The position numbers were made by a program, and so were the translations under genes. Below the pieces are notes generated by a model, which was not told the DNA's origin, made no database searches, and saw nothing but the letters and a program-made list of their open reading frames with translations. A DNA stretch of 64,000 nt from Phascolarctos cinereus (Eukaryota > Chordata > Mammalia > Diprotodontia > Phascolarctidae): contig NW_018344336.1 in assembly GCF_002099425.1 (NCBI RefSeq), forward strand, positions 716,001 through 780,000. The letters run 5' to 3'. Of this stretch, positions 1-12,087 are shown in pieces (position 1 is the stretch's first letter; each line of letters starts with the position of its first letter).

Positions 1-330
1 GAGTACAAATACAGATCAAGGCATACTTAAGAAAAAAAAAAACCTTTCTTTATTTTCTTGGCTTGTTTATTGTTATTGTTGTTGTTGCTGTTGCTGTTGT
101 TGTTTTGGTCTGTTTCACAAAATGACTAATATAGAAATAAGTTTCGCATGATGGCGCAAGTATAACCTATGTAAAATAGCTTGCTGTCTCAGTGAAGGGA
201 GAGGGGAGGAAAGAATGGAGAGGGGAGGAAAGGATGGAGAGAATTTGGAAATCGAAACTTATGAAACAAATGTTAAAAAATTGTTCTTGTGTGTAATTGG
301 AAAATAAATAAAATATTGAAAAAAGAAAAT
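1..330 (+). mobile_element. LINE-1 3' end (3' UTR and A-rich tail)
   Basis: The stretch has the layout of a marsupial LINE-1 3' untranslated region: a T-rich and GTT/GCT-repeat segment (about 61-105), a GTCTGTTTCACAA motif near 109, TATAACCTATGT near 160, a GA/GGGGA purine tract (about 196-240) and an AATAAATAAAAT tail near 303. No coding part is in the window; the element continues leftward or is truncated just outside. The satellite resumes at about 330 inside the second half of a D monomer, so this is probably an insertion into the array and not the array edge. The family call rests on my memory of marsupial L1 tails, not on a search. Confidence 0.6.
61..105 (+). repeat. GTT/GCT microsatellite
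   Basis: Short TTG/TTGCTG repeat inside the LINE-1 3' untranslated region. Confidence 0.85.
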
Positions 331-519
331 GAATTAGAGTGTGATTGGGTGAAAACATCAAGGGGTAACATCAAAAGGAATAGAAGACACAAAAGCAAAT
401 TTGGGAAATCTGTATATAGGTAAGATCAGTGCGCATTATAATAAAATTATCTAAGAAAAATAAAAAGAAAAATGATTATACATCATAGAAGTCTTAGAAT
501 CCACCTACTGGAGAAAGGG
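330..519 (+). repeat. Partial D/A monomer at left end
   Basis: Satellite resumes after the LINE-1 tail. The text from about 370 to 480 matches the D-to-A passage of other units (TTTGGGAAATCTGTATATAGG, a run of AATAAAAAGAAAAATG), then jumps near 485-500 to just before an A marker. The first part of A is therefore missing in this copy. Confidence 0.75.
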
Positions 520-1599
520 CCTTAGAGTAGAAAATATCACAAATGGCAAAGATTTATTTTTATGTATATACCGAGTAGACCCAAATATTGACCATTTTTA
601 ACTAATTGAAAAAAATAAGAATGTAGATTTTACTTGGGAAATTATTATTTATTCTAATCTAATTTTTATTGGTTATCACTGATGTATAAAGAAGACAGAC
701 AAAGAAACTAAAAAACAAAAACCTCCTGTTGACAAGCACAATACAAAAAAGAAAAAGATTTGGTAAGATTATTGTCAATTTTTTTGATTAGTAAAAAAAC
801 AAACCTCAAAACCACAACACAAGCACACCAAAACAGATGCATTTCCATGTATTTCTTTAGTAAAGACTGTTGTTTCTATTACTATTAATAAAAATGAATA
901 TTGAGAAATTTTGGACAAAAGAACTAGGAGTTCAGTAAAGAGAGCTCATTAGAGAGAAGACTTCTATTTCCAAATCATCATATAGGATGTGCATTGTGAT
1001 AAGAATTTAAATGCTAAAAAATAAAAATAATAATTTGACACAATTCAGCATGATATAGCTTTAGCATCAAAAATGTCATCTTACATGGTTCCCAGAACAC
1101 TAAAGGTCTAGGCTTTCAGAAACCTTTCATGGGGGAATGATGGAAGTAGCTGAGAGCATAGATCAATAATGCCTGAGCTAGGAATTAAATCCTGCCTTTG
1201 AATGTATCAATGGGGAGTGGGAAGTGAAGCCAGCATATGTGATCTGGAGGGCACCTGGAACCAAAACTGTGGACTTCATAAAACTTTGAATCCAGAATCC
1301 TGAGCTTGATTCAGCTGTAGAATCTATAATGCCAGTGTTGGGAGGGATTAGAAGTGGGAGAGTGGGAGATGTTCAGCACCTGAGAATGGACCTTGTCAGA
1401 AACAGGAGGGTTATTAACATATGGCCTGGTGTAGCCATAGTGAAGAGAAGGAAGGAAGTAGGAGAGCATTTTGCAGAAGGGATGTCAGAGCAGAGAGTGC
1501 CCTGAGACTCCAGAGGGCAGATCTTGGCATGTCCTGAAAATCACCATGTTTGATTGATAGGAGGTATCTTAGAATGTAATTCATTAACTCTCAAATATG
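520..1599 (+). repeat. Monomer A of unit 1 (reference copy)
   Basis: Type A is recognised by ACCATTTTTAACTAATT after the marker, by a GAAACTAAA-rich stretch, by GGTAAGATTATTGTCAATTT and by GAGAAATTTTGGACAAAAG. Its second half has the GTTGGGAGGGATTAGAAG block and ends in the closing block with GGGATGTCAGAGCAGAGAG. The same layout recurs in every later A. Confidence 0.88.
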
Positions 1600-2638
1600 C
1601 CTTAAAATGCAATATTTCATATGTAGCAAGGATGTATTCTCATACATATTCTTAGTTGGCCCAAATATTGACCTGTTGGAGGTCATTTTAAAAAGAAGGC
1701 AGATAAACCATATATTCCAATTTCATTTTTAGTATGCATTATTGGTGCAAAAAAGAAAAAGAAATCATATATCCTTAACCACCCAGCCTTAAGGGTATGA
1801 TGAAAATACTATTTTGTGACCACACACACACACACACACACACACACACCAAAAAAGTGCCACAAACCATAAATAACTGTAAATAAAAACCAGTACAATA
1901 TTCTGCATTTCCTTCATTGATAAAGATAGCTGTTGATAGTAGTATTAATGATAACAAATATTCAGTATTTGAGGACACTAAAACATGGTGTTATGTAATT
2001 AAGACTTATAAGGACTTCTATTTGGAAATCAGTATATGGATAAGACTCAGGCGCATTGTTGAAATAAAACAACATAACAAAAAAAAACTTAAGAAAAAAA
2101 CCAAAGACATCTTAGGAGGGTATTCCTTTAGATATGAGAATCTCTTATCTGTGAAAGTCCTTAAAAAACTGAATGTCTGGGTTTACAGGTACCAATAAAA
2201 TGTGCAAGTTGGTGGTAGAATTTCTAAACATGGCACTAAGTCCCACCTTGGAACAATCAGGAATGGATTGTGAATCCAGAATTCTTGAACAGGTCTTCAA
2301 TTTGGAACCCAGAATATCTGAGCTTCATAGAAATATATAAATTAGAATCCTGATCCTGGCTATAGAACCAGAAATGTCAGTCTGGGTAAGGACTACAAGA
2401 GAGAGATGGGGAGATGTTCAGAGGCTGATGAGGGAAATTGGATGAAGGAACAAGATTTTATAACAGACAAGGTCAGTTTGGGAGGAACCCTGTAGAAGGG
2501 AAAGAGAGATTGAGGAGAAACTTTAGAAGAAGGGATATCTGATCCAGGAGGGAACCCCAAAGGTCAGGACTGGAGTGTTCTCAAATTGACCATATGCCAT
2601 AGCTCTGAGAACCTACGTGATCTGCCGTGGAGATCTTG
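1600..2638 (+). repeat. Monomer B of unit 1 (reference copy)
   Basis: Type B is recognised by GGCCCAAATATTGACCTGTT near 1660, by ATCCTTAACCACCCAGCCTT near 1770, by GATAAAGATAGCTGTTGATAG near 1920 and by a closing block with CAGACAAGGTCAGTTTGGGA. A CA dinucleotide run has expanded inside it at 1819-1849. Length is about 1.04 kb, matching B in units 2, 3, 4 and 5. Confidence 0.88.
1819..1849 (+). repeat. CA dinucleotide repeat in B
   Basis: About 15 CA units in the A/C-rich centre of monomer B, where other B copies read an ordinary ACCACCCAAA-type text. Confidence 0.95.
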
Positions 2639-3420
2639 CCTTCTAATGCAAAATATCTTAAATTTCAAGAATTACTCTAAATATATAAATATTTTCCAAT
2701 TCTAGATAAAGTAGGAGAATTTAGAATCTCTGGGTGAAATCAATAATTTCAATTTACTTTATATTAAACCTTCTGAAGCTCAAAAAGTAAAAAAAAAAAA
2801 TCACATCTTCCACCACACAGCCAAAAGCGTTTTGTGAAAAATCTCATAATTTTTTGGCAAACTTAAAAATCCCTGCATAGAATAATATACAAGCACCACA
2901 TAACAAATTCAATTCTCTGAAGATCCTTCTTTGATAAAGACTACCATTGATATGATTATTGATAATGTATATAAAGTATTTTTTAACAACAATAACAAAA
3001 ATCCTAGGTGTTAATTCCAGAAATCTCATGAGACAGAACTAATCTTTCCATATAATGGTATCTATAAGTCATTAAGCACAGTGTAATAAAAATCCACTAA
3101 AAAAACTTTTAAAAATCAACTTTATTGATCAGAAGACAGTGTTTCTTTAGAACCAAAAATGTTGTGTCTTGGAATGTCCTTAGCACAGTGAATGCCTCGG
3201 CTATCAGTTCCTATTTAAGAGCAATTGTTGGAGGTGACTAAGAGTTAGTGTACCGAATTTCCTAGTTGGGCATAAGACCCACCTCTGAATGTCTGAGTTT
3301 GGAGATATGGGAATATGAGAGCAAAGCAAAAGCTTAGAACACAAAAAGCGTTTGAATGGGCTACAAAATACCCTGTATGATAGCTCTCAGAACATGAATC
3401 AGAATCTGCTCAGGTAGGGG
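2639..3420 (+). repeat. Monomer C of unit 1 (reference copy)
   Basis: Type C is recognised by TTTTCCAATTCTAGATAAAG after the marker, by TCACATCTTCCACCACACAG and by CTTTGATAAAGACTACCATTG near 2930. It is the shortest type, about 780 bp in units 1-6, because the GATGAGGCTGTAGAA and GAGAGTGGGAGATG blocks seen in A and B are absent or reduced. Confidence 0.87.
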
Positions 3421-4499
3421 CCTTAGAATGGAAAATATCATAAATGGCAAAGATTTGTTTTCATCTACATTCTAAGTAAGTCAAAAATATCTTCCAATTC
3501 TAGGGGTTAAAAGAAAAAAACAAGGAGGAAGATTTTGCCTAGCATTTCGCTCATTTTGAGCAATTTAATTGATATACTGCCAGAGGGATGCATTGAAACA
3601 AATCGTCCATTCACAGTTACAGTTAAAAAAGTCTAATTAAAGAATTGTCTATTTTTTGGCAAGCTAAAAAAGCCTCCCCCAAACTGAAAACAATTGGACA
3701 TCAAAATAAATATAATTCCCTGTAGGGCCTTCTTTGGTCAAGACTGCCATTGAGATTACTATTAAGGAAAATGAATGCAGAGTATTTGGGGGCAATAAAA
3801 GGGTGTAGCATTCTAAGGACTTAGAAGAGACATGGATAAGTTTTGAAATTTGAATATAGGTAAGACACATGTGCATTGTAATAATTATTCAATAAAAAAA
3901 AGAAAAAGAAAAATCCTTATGGACAATAGGAAGGTAGGCCTTAGATTCCAAAATATCAGCTCTTGGTAGTCCCTTGAAATGCTGAGTATTGGGGCTGCTT
4001 CTAGGACCTTTCAAGGACATATATTATAGGGATTCTGGAGCTTAGAATGCAGAATTTCCCAGTGAGGTGATAAATTCTGCCTTTGAATGTCCAGATTTTG
4101 AGTGACAAGCTTAGTGAAAGTATTAGATGAGGGATGGCTCATGCATATAAAATGTATGAGCTTGAAGGAATTTTGGATTTCAGGGTCATCATCTGGATAA
4201 GGCTATAGAATCTGTAAGGTCAGAATTGTTTGGTTCTAGAGAAGAGAGGGTAGAAGAGGTATGAGGGCAGGGAATGGACCTTTTCAGAAACAGGAGAATG
4301 TGAGCACACACAGAGTGTCAGGCCTGGGAACTGCCATGGAGACGAAAATAAAGGATCTAGCAGTGCCCATAGAACGGGGGACCTCAGAACAAAGAAAGCC
4401 CTTAGGGTAGCAAAGGTCAGATCTTGCAGTGTATACCCAACCCCTACATTCTAGAGGTGGGAGGGTTCAGAAAACAGACATCATCTGGTGGGGAAGGAG
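3421..4499 (+). repeat. Monomer D of unit 1, with long A-proximal part
   Basis: Type D is recognised by AAGTAAGTCAAAAATATCTT after the marker, by a gene-free A-rich part with CCCCCAAACTGAAAACA and by GGAAAATGAATGCAGAGTA. It then passes through CTTTCAAGGACATATATTAT and GTCCAGATTTTGAGTG. This roughly 270-300 bp stretch (about 3925-4195) defines the long form and is missing in the short form found from unit 3/4 on. It ends with TGCCATGGAGACGAAAATAA and a purine-rich closing block. Confidence 0.85.
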
Positions 4500-7400
4500 C
4501 CTCAAAGTGGAAAATTCACATACAGCAAAGATTTGTTTTCAAGTATATACTGAGTGGGCCTGATGATCGGCCATTTTAATTAATTTTTAAAAATAAGAGG
4601 AAGGTAGATCATTTGGTAGGAGCTCATTCATTTATTCCAGTATAATTATATTGAACATCAATGATGTTTAAGAAAAAGTAACAAATAAACAAACAAACAA
4701 ACAAACAAAAAATTTCCTCCTATCTTCACCAACAGGATTAAAAGGGTTTGGTGAGATTATTGTCAATATTTTGGCTAGCCAAAAATAACCCAAACCCTCA
4801 AAACCACAACACCTGCACACCTAAAGAAATGTAGTTCCCCTATTTCTTTCTTTAGTATAGACTGCTTTCTCTATTACCATTAATATAAATGACAATCTAA
4901 CAATTTTGGACAAAAAGACGAGGTGTTCAGTTTAGAGGGTTTATTAGAGAAAAGAGTTTTATTTTGAAATCATATCATTATGAACTATGTATATTATAAT
5001 AAGACTCAAAATAATAATAAAAAATAACATGACACAAGTTTTCATGATATGGCTTTAGAATCAAAAATGTCATGTCTTGCGTGGTCCATAGAACACTAAA
5101 GGTCTAGCTTTCTAGGCAGTTTTCATGTGGGAATATTAGAAGGAACTGAGAGCAGAGATACAGAATTTTCAAGCTGGGAGCTAAATCCTGCCTCTGAATA
5201 TACCAAAGAGGAGTAGAAAGGGAAGTCAGAACATGGGATCACAGAGGTCACTGGAACCAAAACTGTATGGGCTTCATGGAAATTTTGAATCCAGAATCCA
5301 GAGTTTGATTTAGCTGGACTATAATATATGGGAAGGACTAGAAGAGAGAGTGTAAAAGATGTTCAGGGAGTAAGAATGGAAATTCTCAGAAGCAGGGGGA
5401 TTTTAAGGCATAATAAATCTTGGCATGTCCTGAAAATCACTATGTTTGATTGCTAGGCGATCTCTGAGAATAGTCATAAATGGTAAGAATTTATTCTTAT
5501 ACATGTTGGGCAAAATACTGACCTGTTATAGGTAATTTTTAAAACAAGGCAAAGTAGATTTCTGTGACATGATTAAACATAAGTTCTAATTTACATTTTA
5601 GCATGCATTGGTCATAGAAAAATTGACAAATCTTACATCCTTAACCCCAGAGCTTTGAGGGTAAGGTGAAAACACAATTAATTTTATGGCCACCCCAAAT
5701 AATACTAAAAAACCCCCAAATATCTGTACATGGAAGCAATAAAATCTTCTGTAATTGCTTCATTGATAAAGATAGCTATTGATAGTTGTATTTGTGATAA
5801 TGTTCAAAATTGGGGGGCATTACAACATGGTGGTAGGCAATAAAGACTTATAAGGGAGAAGACTTCTGTTCGGAAATCACTATATGGGTAACACTCTGGT
5901 GCATTATTAAAATAAACAGCAACAGAAACTTAATAAAATAAAACCAACCAGAACTTAAGAGGCTGTTCCTTTAGATATGAGAATCTCACAACTGTGAAGG
6001 TCCTTAGAAAAGTGAATGTCTGGGCTTCCAGGTACCATTAAAAATGGCAAGTAGTTGGTAGCCTAGAGCTTAGAATAGATAATTTCCCAGCATGGCAGTA
6101 AGTTTCCCCTTTGAATGGAACAATTAAGAATGGATTGTGAAGCCAGAAGTCTTGATCAGCTCTTTGACTTGGAAACTAGAATATATGAGGTTGATGGAAT
6201 TATACAATCTAGAATCCTGAGGTGGATGAGGTTATAGAAATAGGAATGTCAGTTTGGGGAAGGATTAGAATAAAGAAAGTGGGAGATTTTCTTAGGCTGA
6301 TGAGGGAAGCTGTCTGAAGAAATGGGATTTTAGAAGAGACAATGTCAGGTCTCAAAGAGCCATGGAGAAGAGAAGGAGACATTGAGGAGAGCCTTTAGAA
6401 CAAGGGATATCTGATCCAGGAGAGAACACCAAAGGTCAGGACTGGAGTATCCTCCAGTTTTCCCTATGCCATAGCTCTAAGGGCTCTGAGAAACTACATG
6501 GTCTGCTATGGAATGGGCCTTCAAATGCAAAATGTCCTACATTTCAAAGATTACTTGGAATATATTCTCAGTTGGCCAAAATATCTTCCAGTTCTAGGTA
6601 AATAAAGAAACTAGGTGCATTTTAAATTTAATTTTAAAAATCATTTGTTTCAATTTACTTCATGTTACACCCTTGTGAAACTCAAAAAATTGCCCATATT
6701 CCAGCACAAAGCCAAAAGTGTTTTGTGAAAGTACTGATAATTTTTGTCTAGCTAAAAATCCTTAGGCAAGGTAATATAAAAGCACCACGAAACAAATGCA
6801 ATTCCACAAAGATCCTTCTTTGATAAAGACTGTCCTTGATGTGATTATTCTTGATAATGAATATAGAATATTTTTGAACAAAAAAACCTAGGTAGTAATT
6901 CCCAAAGCCTCATGAGGGAAAGAACTAATATTTCTGGATCATGATGTCTGTGAGCCATTAGGTACTATGGAATAAAAATCCATTAAAAGACTTTTAAGAA
7001 TCAACTTTAGAGCTCATAGGATGATGTTTCTTTGGAACTAACAATCTCATGTCTTGGAATGTCCATAGCACACTTGAATGCAAAGGCTTTCAGGTTTCAT
7101 TTAAGGGTGACTGTTAAAGGTGGCTGAGAGTTAGTGTAATGAATTTCCTAGCTGCACCAAAGCTCCACCTCTGAATGTCTTGCTTTGGAGTAGGGATATC
7201 AGAGCAAAGAAAAGTCTTATAAAACAAAAAGTCAGACCTTTGCATGGCCACCCTATGTGGTAGCTAGAAGCCCTCTCAGAATATGAATCAGAATCTGCTC
7301 TGGCAGGGCCCTTAGAATGGAAAATATCAGAAATGGGCAAGGATTTATTTTTATCTATATTCTAAGTGAGCCAAAATATGGGCCAGTTCTAGGGAGTTTT

Positions 7401-8346
7401 AGAAACAAGAAGGAAGGAGATGTTATCTAGCATTTCAATCCTTTCCAGCAATTTACTTGATATTCTGCTATAGGGATACTTTGAAACACATCTTCATTCA
7501 TGACTACACAGCTAAAAGAATGTAGTTAAAGTATTATCTATTTTTTGGCAAGCAAACAAAAACACCCCCAAACTGAAGGCACTTGGGAACCAAAATAAAT
7601 ATAATTCCCTGTAGATCTTCCCTTGATCAAAACTACTATCAATATTTATATTAAGGAAAATGAATGCAGAATGTGTTTGGGCAACCAAATGAAGGTATAG
7701 CCTGCTAAGGACTTAGAAGAGACATGAGTTAGTTTTGGGAATTTATACATGCATGTGATGCATGTGCATACTAATAATTACCCAATATGTGATAAAACAA
7801 AAAATCCTTATAGATCACAGGTCTCACTATCTTCAATACCATATCTGGTTAGACCCTTGGAACAATGAATATCAGGGCTACTTGTGGACCTTATAATGAT
7901 ATATGTTCAAGGGTTACTAGAGTTTAGAATACTGAATTTCCTAGCTAGGGCCTAGGTCCTGCCTTTCAGTGTCTAGATTTTGAATGAAAAGCTGAATGAA
8001 AGTATTAGATGGGGGATGGCTCATGCAGCATAGAATGTACAAGCTTGAAGAAAATCTGGAAGTCAGGATTATGCTGTAATTTCAGAACTGAGAGGGTCTA
8101 GAGAAGAGAGAGTGGAAGATGTATAGGGTCTGGGAATGGAAATTGTCAGAAACAAAAGGATGTGAGCACACACAGAGTGTCAGGCCTGGAGGTGCCATGG
8201 AAATGAAAATGTCCATAGGAGAGGGGATATCAAAAGTAATGACAAGTCACAGACTAAAAAAGGTCAGATCTTCCAGTGTCCTGGAAAACAGTAAATGCTA
8301 TAGCTGGGAGGGTTCAGAAAACATAAATCATCTGCTGGGGATGGGG
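4500..8346 (+). repeat. HOR unit 2 (A-B-C-D, long form)
   Basis: Intact unit of about 3.85 kb. Markers: A near 4500, B near 5467 (its leading block is weak), C near 6508, D near 7300. A short AAAC repeat lies at 4686-4710. The D-to-A passage keeps the long stretch with GATATATGTTCAAGGGTTAC near 7898. No other insertion is visible. Confidence 0.87.
4686..4710 (+). repeat. AAAC tetranucleotide repeat in A
   Basis: Five to six AAAC units in the A-rich part of monomer A in unit 2. Confidence 0.9.
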
Positions 8347-11300
8347 CCTCCCAGGGGAAAATCTCAAAACTCATGAGGATTTATTTTCATATATACTGTG
8401 TAAACCCAAATACTGGCCATTTTAAACTAATTTTTAAAAAATAATGAGAAGGGAGTTTTTGTTGTAGGAGATCATTCATTTATTCTAATATAATTTTTAT
8501 TGAGCATAAATAATGTATATAAAAATAAAAAAGAAACTAAAAAAAATTAATCCTATCTTCAACCACAATACAAAAGGTTGAGAATACTGGATATTTCCTG
8601 GCTAGCAAAAAAAGCTTCAAAACCACATCAATAGCACACTAAAACAAACACATTTGCATGGATTTCTTTCCTTAGTAAAGACTGCCTTTTCAACTACTGT
8701 TAATAAAAATGGATATTGAGCAATTTTGGACAAAAAAACCCCAGATATTCACTATAGAGAGCATTTTAGAGAGAAGACTTCTTTTTCAAAGTCATACCAG
8801 TAAGACCAAGGTACATTGCAATAATACTCCAATTAATAAAATTAGAAATAATAGTTTGACACAAGTTATCTAGATATGACTTTAGAACCCAAACTGTCAT
8901 GTCTTTGATGTTCCCTAGAATACAAAAGGTTTAGGCTTCCAGGTACCATTCATGTGGGAATAAATAGTTGAGAGCAGAGATAGAGAATGACCAAGCTAGG
9001 CCCAAATTAAGTCCTGCTTCTGAATGTATCCATGGAGAGTGGAAGTGAAGTCAGAATTTGTAATCATTGAGAGCACTGAAATCCAGACTGTATGGGCTTA
9101 TCAGAAGTTTTGAATCCAGAATCATGACCTAGATTAAGCTGTAGAATCTCTAATGTCATTGTTTAGAGGGACTAGAAGAGGAGAGTTCAGGAGATGAGAA
9201 TGGAAACTGTCAAAAACAGGAGAGTTTTAACACATAGCATGGTATGGCCATGGTGAAGAGAAGGAAGGAGGTAGGAGAGCACTTTGAAGAGGGGACGTCA
9301 GAGCAGAGTGTGCCTTGAGACTCCAAAGGGCAGATATTGGAATGTCCTGAAAATCACCATGTTTGATTGCCAGGTGATCTCTAAGAACAAAAATGATTGG
9401 CTTTCAATGGGCCTTGTAAAGGAAAATCTCATAAATTGCAAGGAAATATTCTCAGATTCTTAGTTGGCCCAAATATTGACCTTTTGTTGTTCACTTTAAA
9501 AAGATGGTAAATTGCTCTTATGAGATCAAATGTAAATTGTAATTTAACTTTTAGTATGCATTGTTGATAGAAAAAGAAAAAAAAATCTGACACCCTTAAC
9601 CACGGAGCCTTCAGGGTAAGGTGAAAATACTATCAATTTTATGGCCATCCAAATTAATACCACAATCACTAAATATCTCTGTACAGGAAAAACAGTACAA
9701 TCCTCTGCAATTGCTTCATTGACAAAGATAGGTATTGATAGTAGTATTTGTCATAATGAATATTCAGTATTTTGACGCATTACAGTATTGTATTATGTAT
9801 AAAGGGAGAAGACTTCTGTTTAGAAATCAGTACATGGGAAAGATTCATGTTGTTAAAATAAAACAATAAAGGAAATGTAAGCAAAATAATCCAAGTAGAT
9901 CTTAGAAGGATATTCCCTTAGATATGAGACTTTAGTATCTAAGAAAGTTCTTAGAAAAAATGAATGTATGAGCATCCAGGTACCATTAGAGCTGTTAAGT
10001 TGGTGGTAGGCTTGAGGTCAGAAGATAGAATTTCCCAGTGTGACAGCAAATTCCTTCTCTTTATGGCAAAATCAGTAATTTGTTTGTGAAGACAGAATTC
10101 TTGAACAGTTCTTGAAACATATTTGGAACCCAGAAAATCTGAGCTTGATTGAAATATACAAACTAGAATCCTGAACTAGATGAGGCTGTAGAACCAGGGA
10201 TGTCAATTTGGGGAATGACTAAAACAGAGAGTGGGAGATGTTCAGAGGTTGATGAGGGAAATTGTCCGAAGAAATTGGATTTTAGAAGAGAAAATGTCAG
10301 GTCCGTGAAGTGCCTTGGGGAAGACAATGAGAGATTGAGGAGAACCTTGAAAACAAGGGTTATCTGATCTAGGAGAGAACCAAAAAGATCAGGACTGGTG
10401 TGTCCTCCAATTTCCCATATGTCCTAGCTCTGAGTGGTCTGAGAACCTACTTCATCTGCTTGGGACGAACAGAATGCAAAATGTCATCAATTTCAAGGAC
10501 TATTTCAAATATGTTCTCAGTGGGAAAAATGTTTTCCATTTCTAAGTACATGAAGTAGGAGAATCAAGAAATTATATATGAGATCAGTCATTTATTTAAA
10601 TATATATCATATTATAAAATTACAAAACTAATTTTTTTTATATAACTTCTACTGCACAGCTAAAAAGTCTTGTTGAAAACAGTGATGATATTTGCCTAGC
10701 TAAATAACTCCCAGACAAGGTAATATATAAGCTCCAAGAAACAAGTGCAATTCCATGATGATCTTTCTTTGATAAATGCCTCCATTGATAGGATTATTAT
10801 TGAAAATAAATATAGAATGTTTTGAAACAAAAGAAAACCTAGGTTTTAATTCCTGAAGCCTTATAAGAGACATAACTCATATCTCCAGATCATGATATCT
10901 GCAAGTCATTTGGAACAGTGTAATAAAAATCTATTAAAACTGTAAAATAAAATTTATAGATGATAGGAGGGTTCCTTGGAACCAACAATTTCATGCCTTA
11001 GAATGTCTTCAGTACACTTAATGTCTGAGCTGTCAGTTTACTTTCAAAGGCAGTTATTGGAGGTGGCTGAAGTGTGGCTTACCAAATTTCCTGGCTAGGT
11101 ATGAGTCCTTATTCTCAATGTCCCACACTGGAGTGGGGATAGGAGAGCAAAACAAAACCTCAGAATGTGGAAGGGCAGACCTTTGACAGGGCTAAAAACT
11201 ACCCTCTGTGATGGCAGGAAGCTCTTTGAGAACTTCTGAGAACTCTGAGAGGGTAGGGAAAGATCATGGAAAATATCATAAATAACAAAGATTTATTTAA

Positions 11301-12087
11301 ATCTATATTCTAAGTTAACCAAAATATTGACCAGTTGTATGGAATTTCTAAGACCAGAAGGAAAGAGATTTTGCTTAGGATTCCAACCATTTCCTACAAT
11401 TTAATTAACATTCAGTACTAGGGATGCTTTGAAACAAATCATGAATCCACTACCACAGAGCTAAAATAGTCTCGTTAAAGTACTGTGTATTTTCTGACAT
11501 TCCAAAAAAACGACCCCAAACTGAAAACATTTGGACACCATAGCAAATGTAATTCCCCATCTATTCTACTTTAGTCCAGACTACTATTGATATTACTAAA
11601 AAGGAAAATGAAAGCTGAGTATGTTTGGACAATAAAATGAACATATAGCATGCTGAAGTCTTAGAACAGACATGGGTTCATTTTCCAAATTTGTATATAT
11701 GGAAGATGCTTGTGTATTGTAATAATTATCTAATAAAAAACAAAAAGAAAAATCCATATAGATCATTTTCAGGATCATGAGCTCGATGAGGCTACAGCAG
11801 GTGCAAAGTACAAATTCTGAGGGTCTGGAGAAGAAAGGGTGGCAGAGGCAGAGGGGCTGGGAGTGGAAATTTTCAGAAACAGGAGGATGTGAGCGCATAC
11901 AGAGTCCCAGACCTGGAAGTTGCCATGGAGACGAAAATGAGAGAGCAGCAGTGCCCAGAGAAAGGGGGAAATCAGAACAAAGAGAGGGTTTAGGGCACAA
12001 AATGTCGGCTCTTGCAGTGTGTTCCAAAGCACTATAAGCTACAGGTGGGAGGGCTGAGAGACAAGGAATCATATCCTGGGGAAGGGG
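8347..12087 (+). repeat. HOR unit 3 (A-B-C-D), first short form
   Basis: Markers: A 8347, B near 9410, C near 10461, D near 11257. At about 11765 the sequence passes directly from AAATCCATATAGATCATTTT to CAGGATCATGAGCTCGATGA. The roughly 270-300 bp present in units 1 and 2 is missing, so this is the first short form in the window. Length is about 3.74 kb. Confidence 0.86.

Noticed and set aside
8119-8376. Short coding gene at a GCCATGG start context
   Set aside because: The GCCATGGA word is part of the satellite's purine-rich block and recurs in nearly all A copies without a conserved frame.
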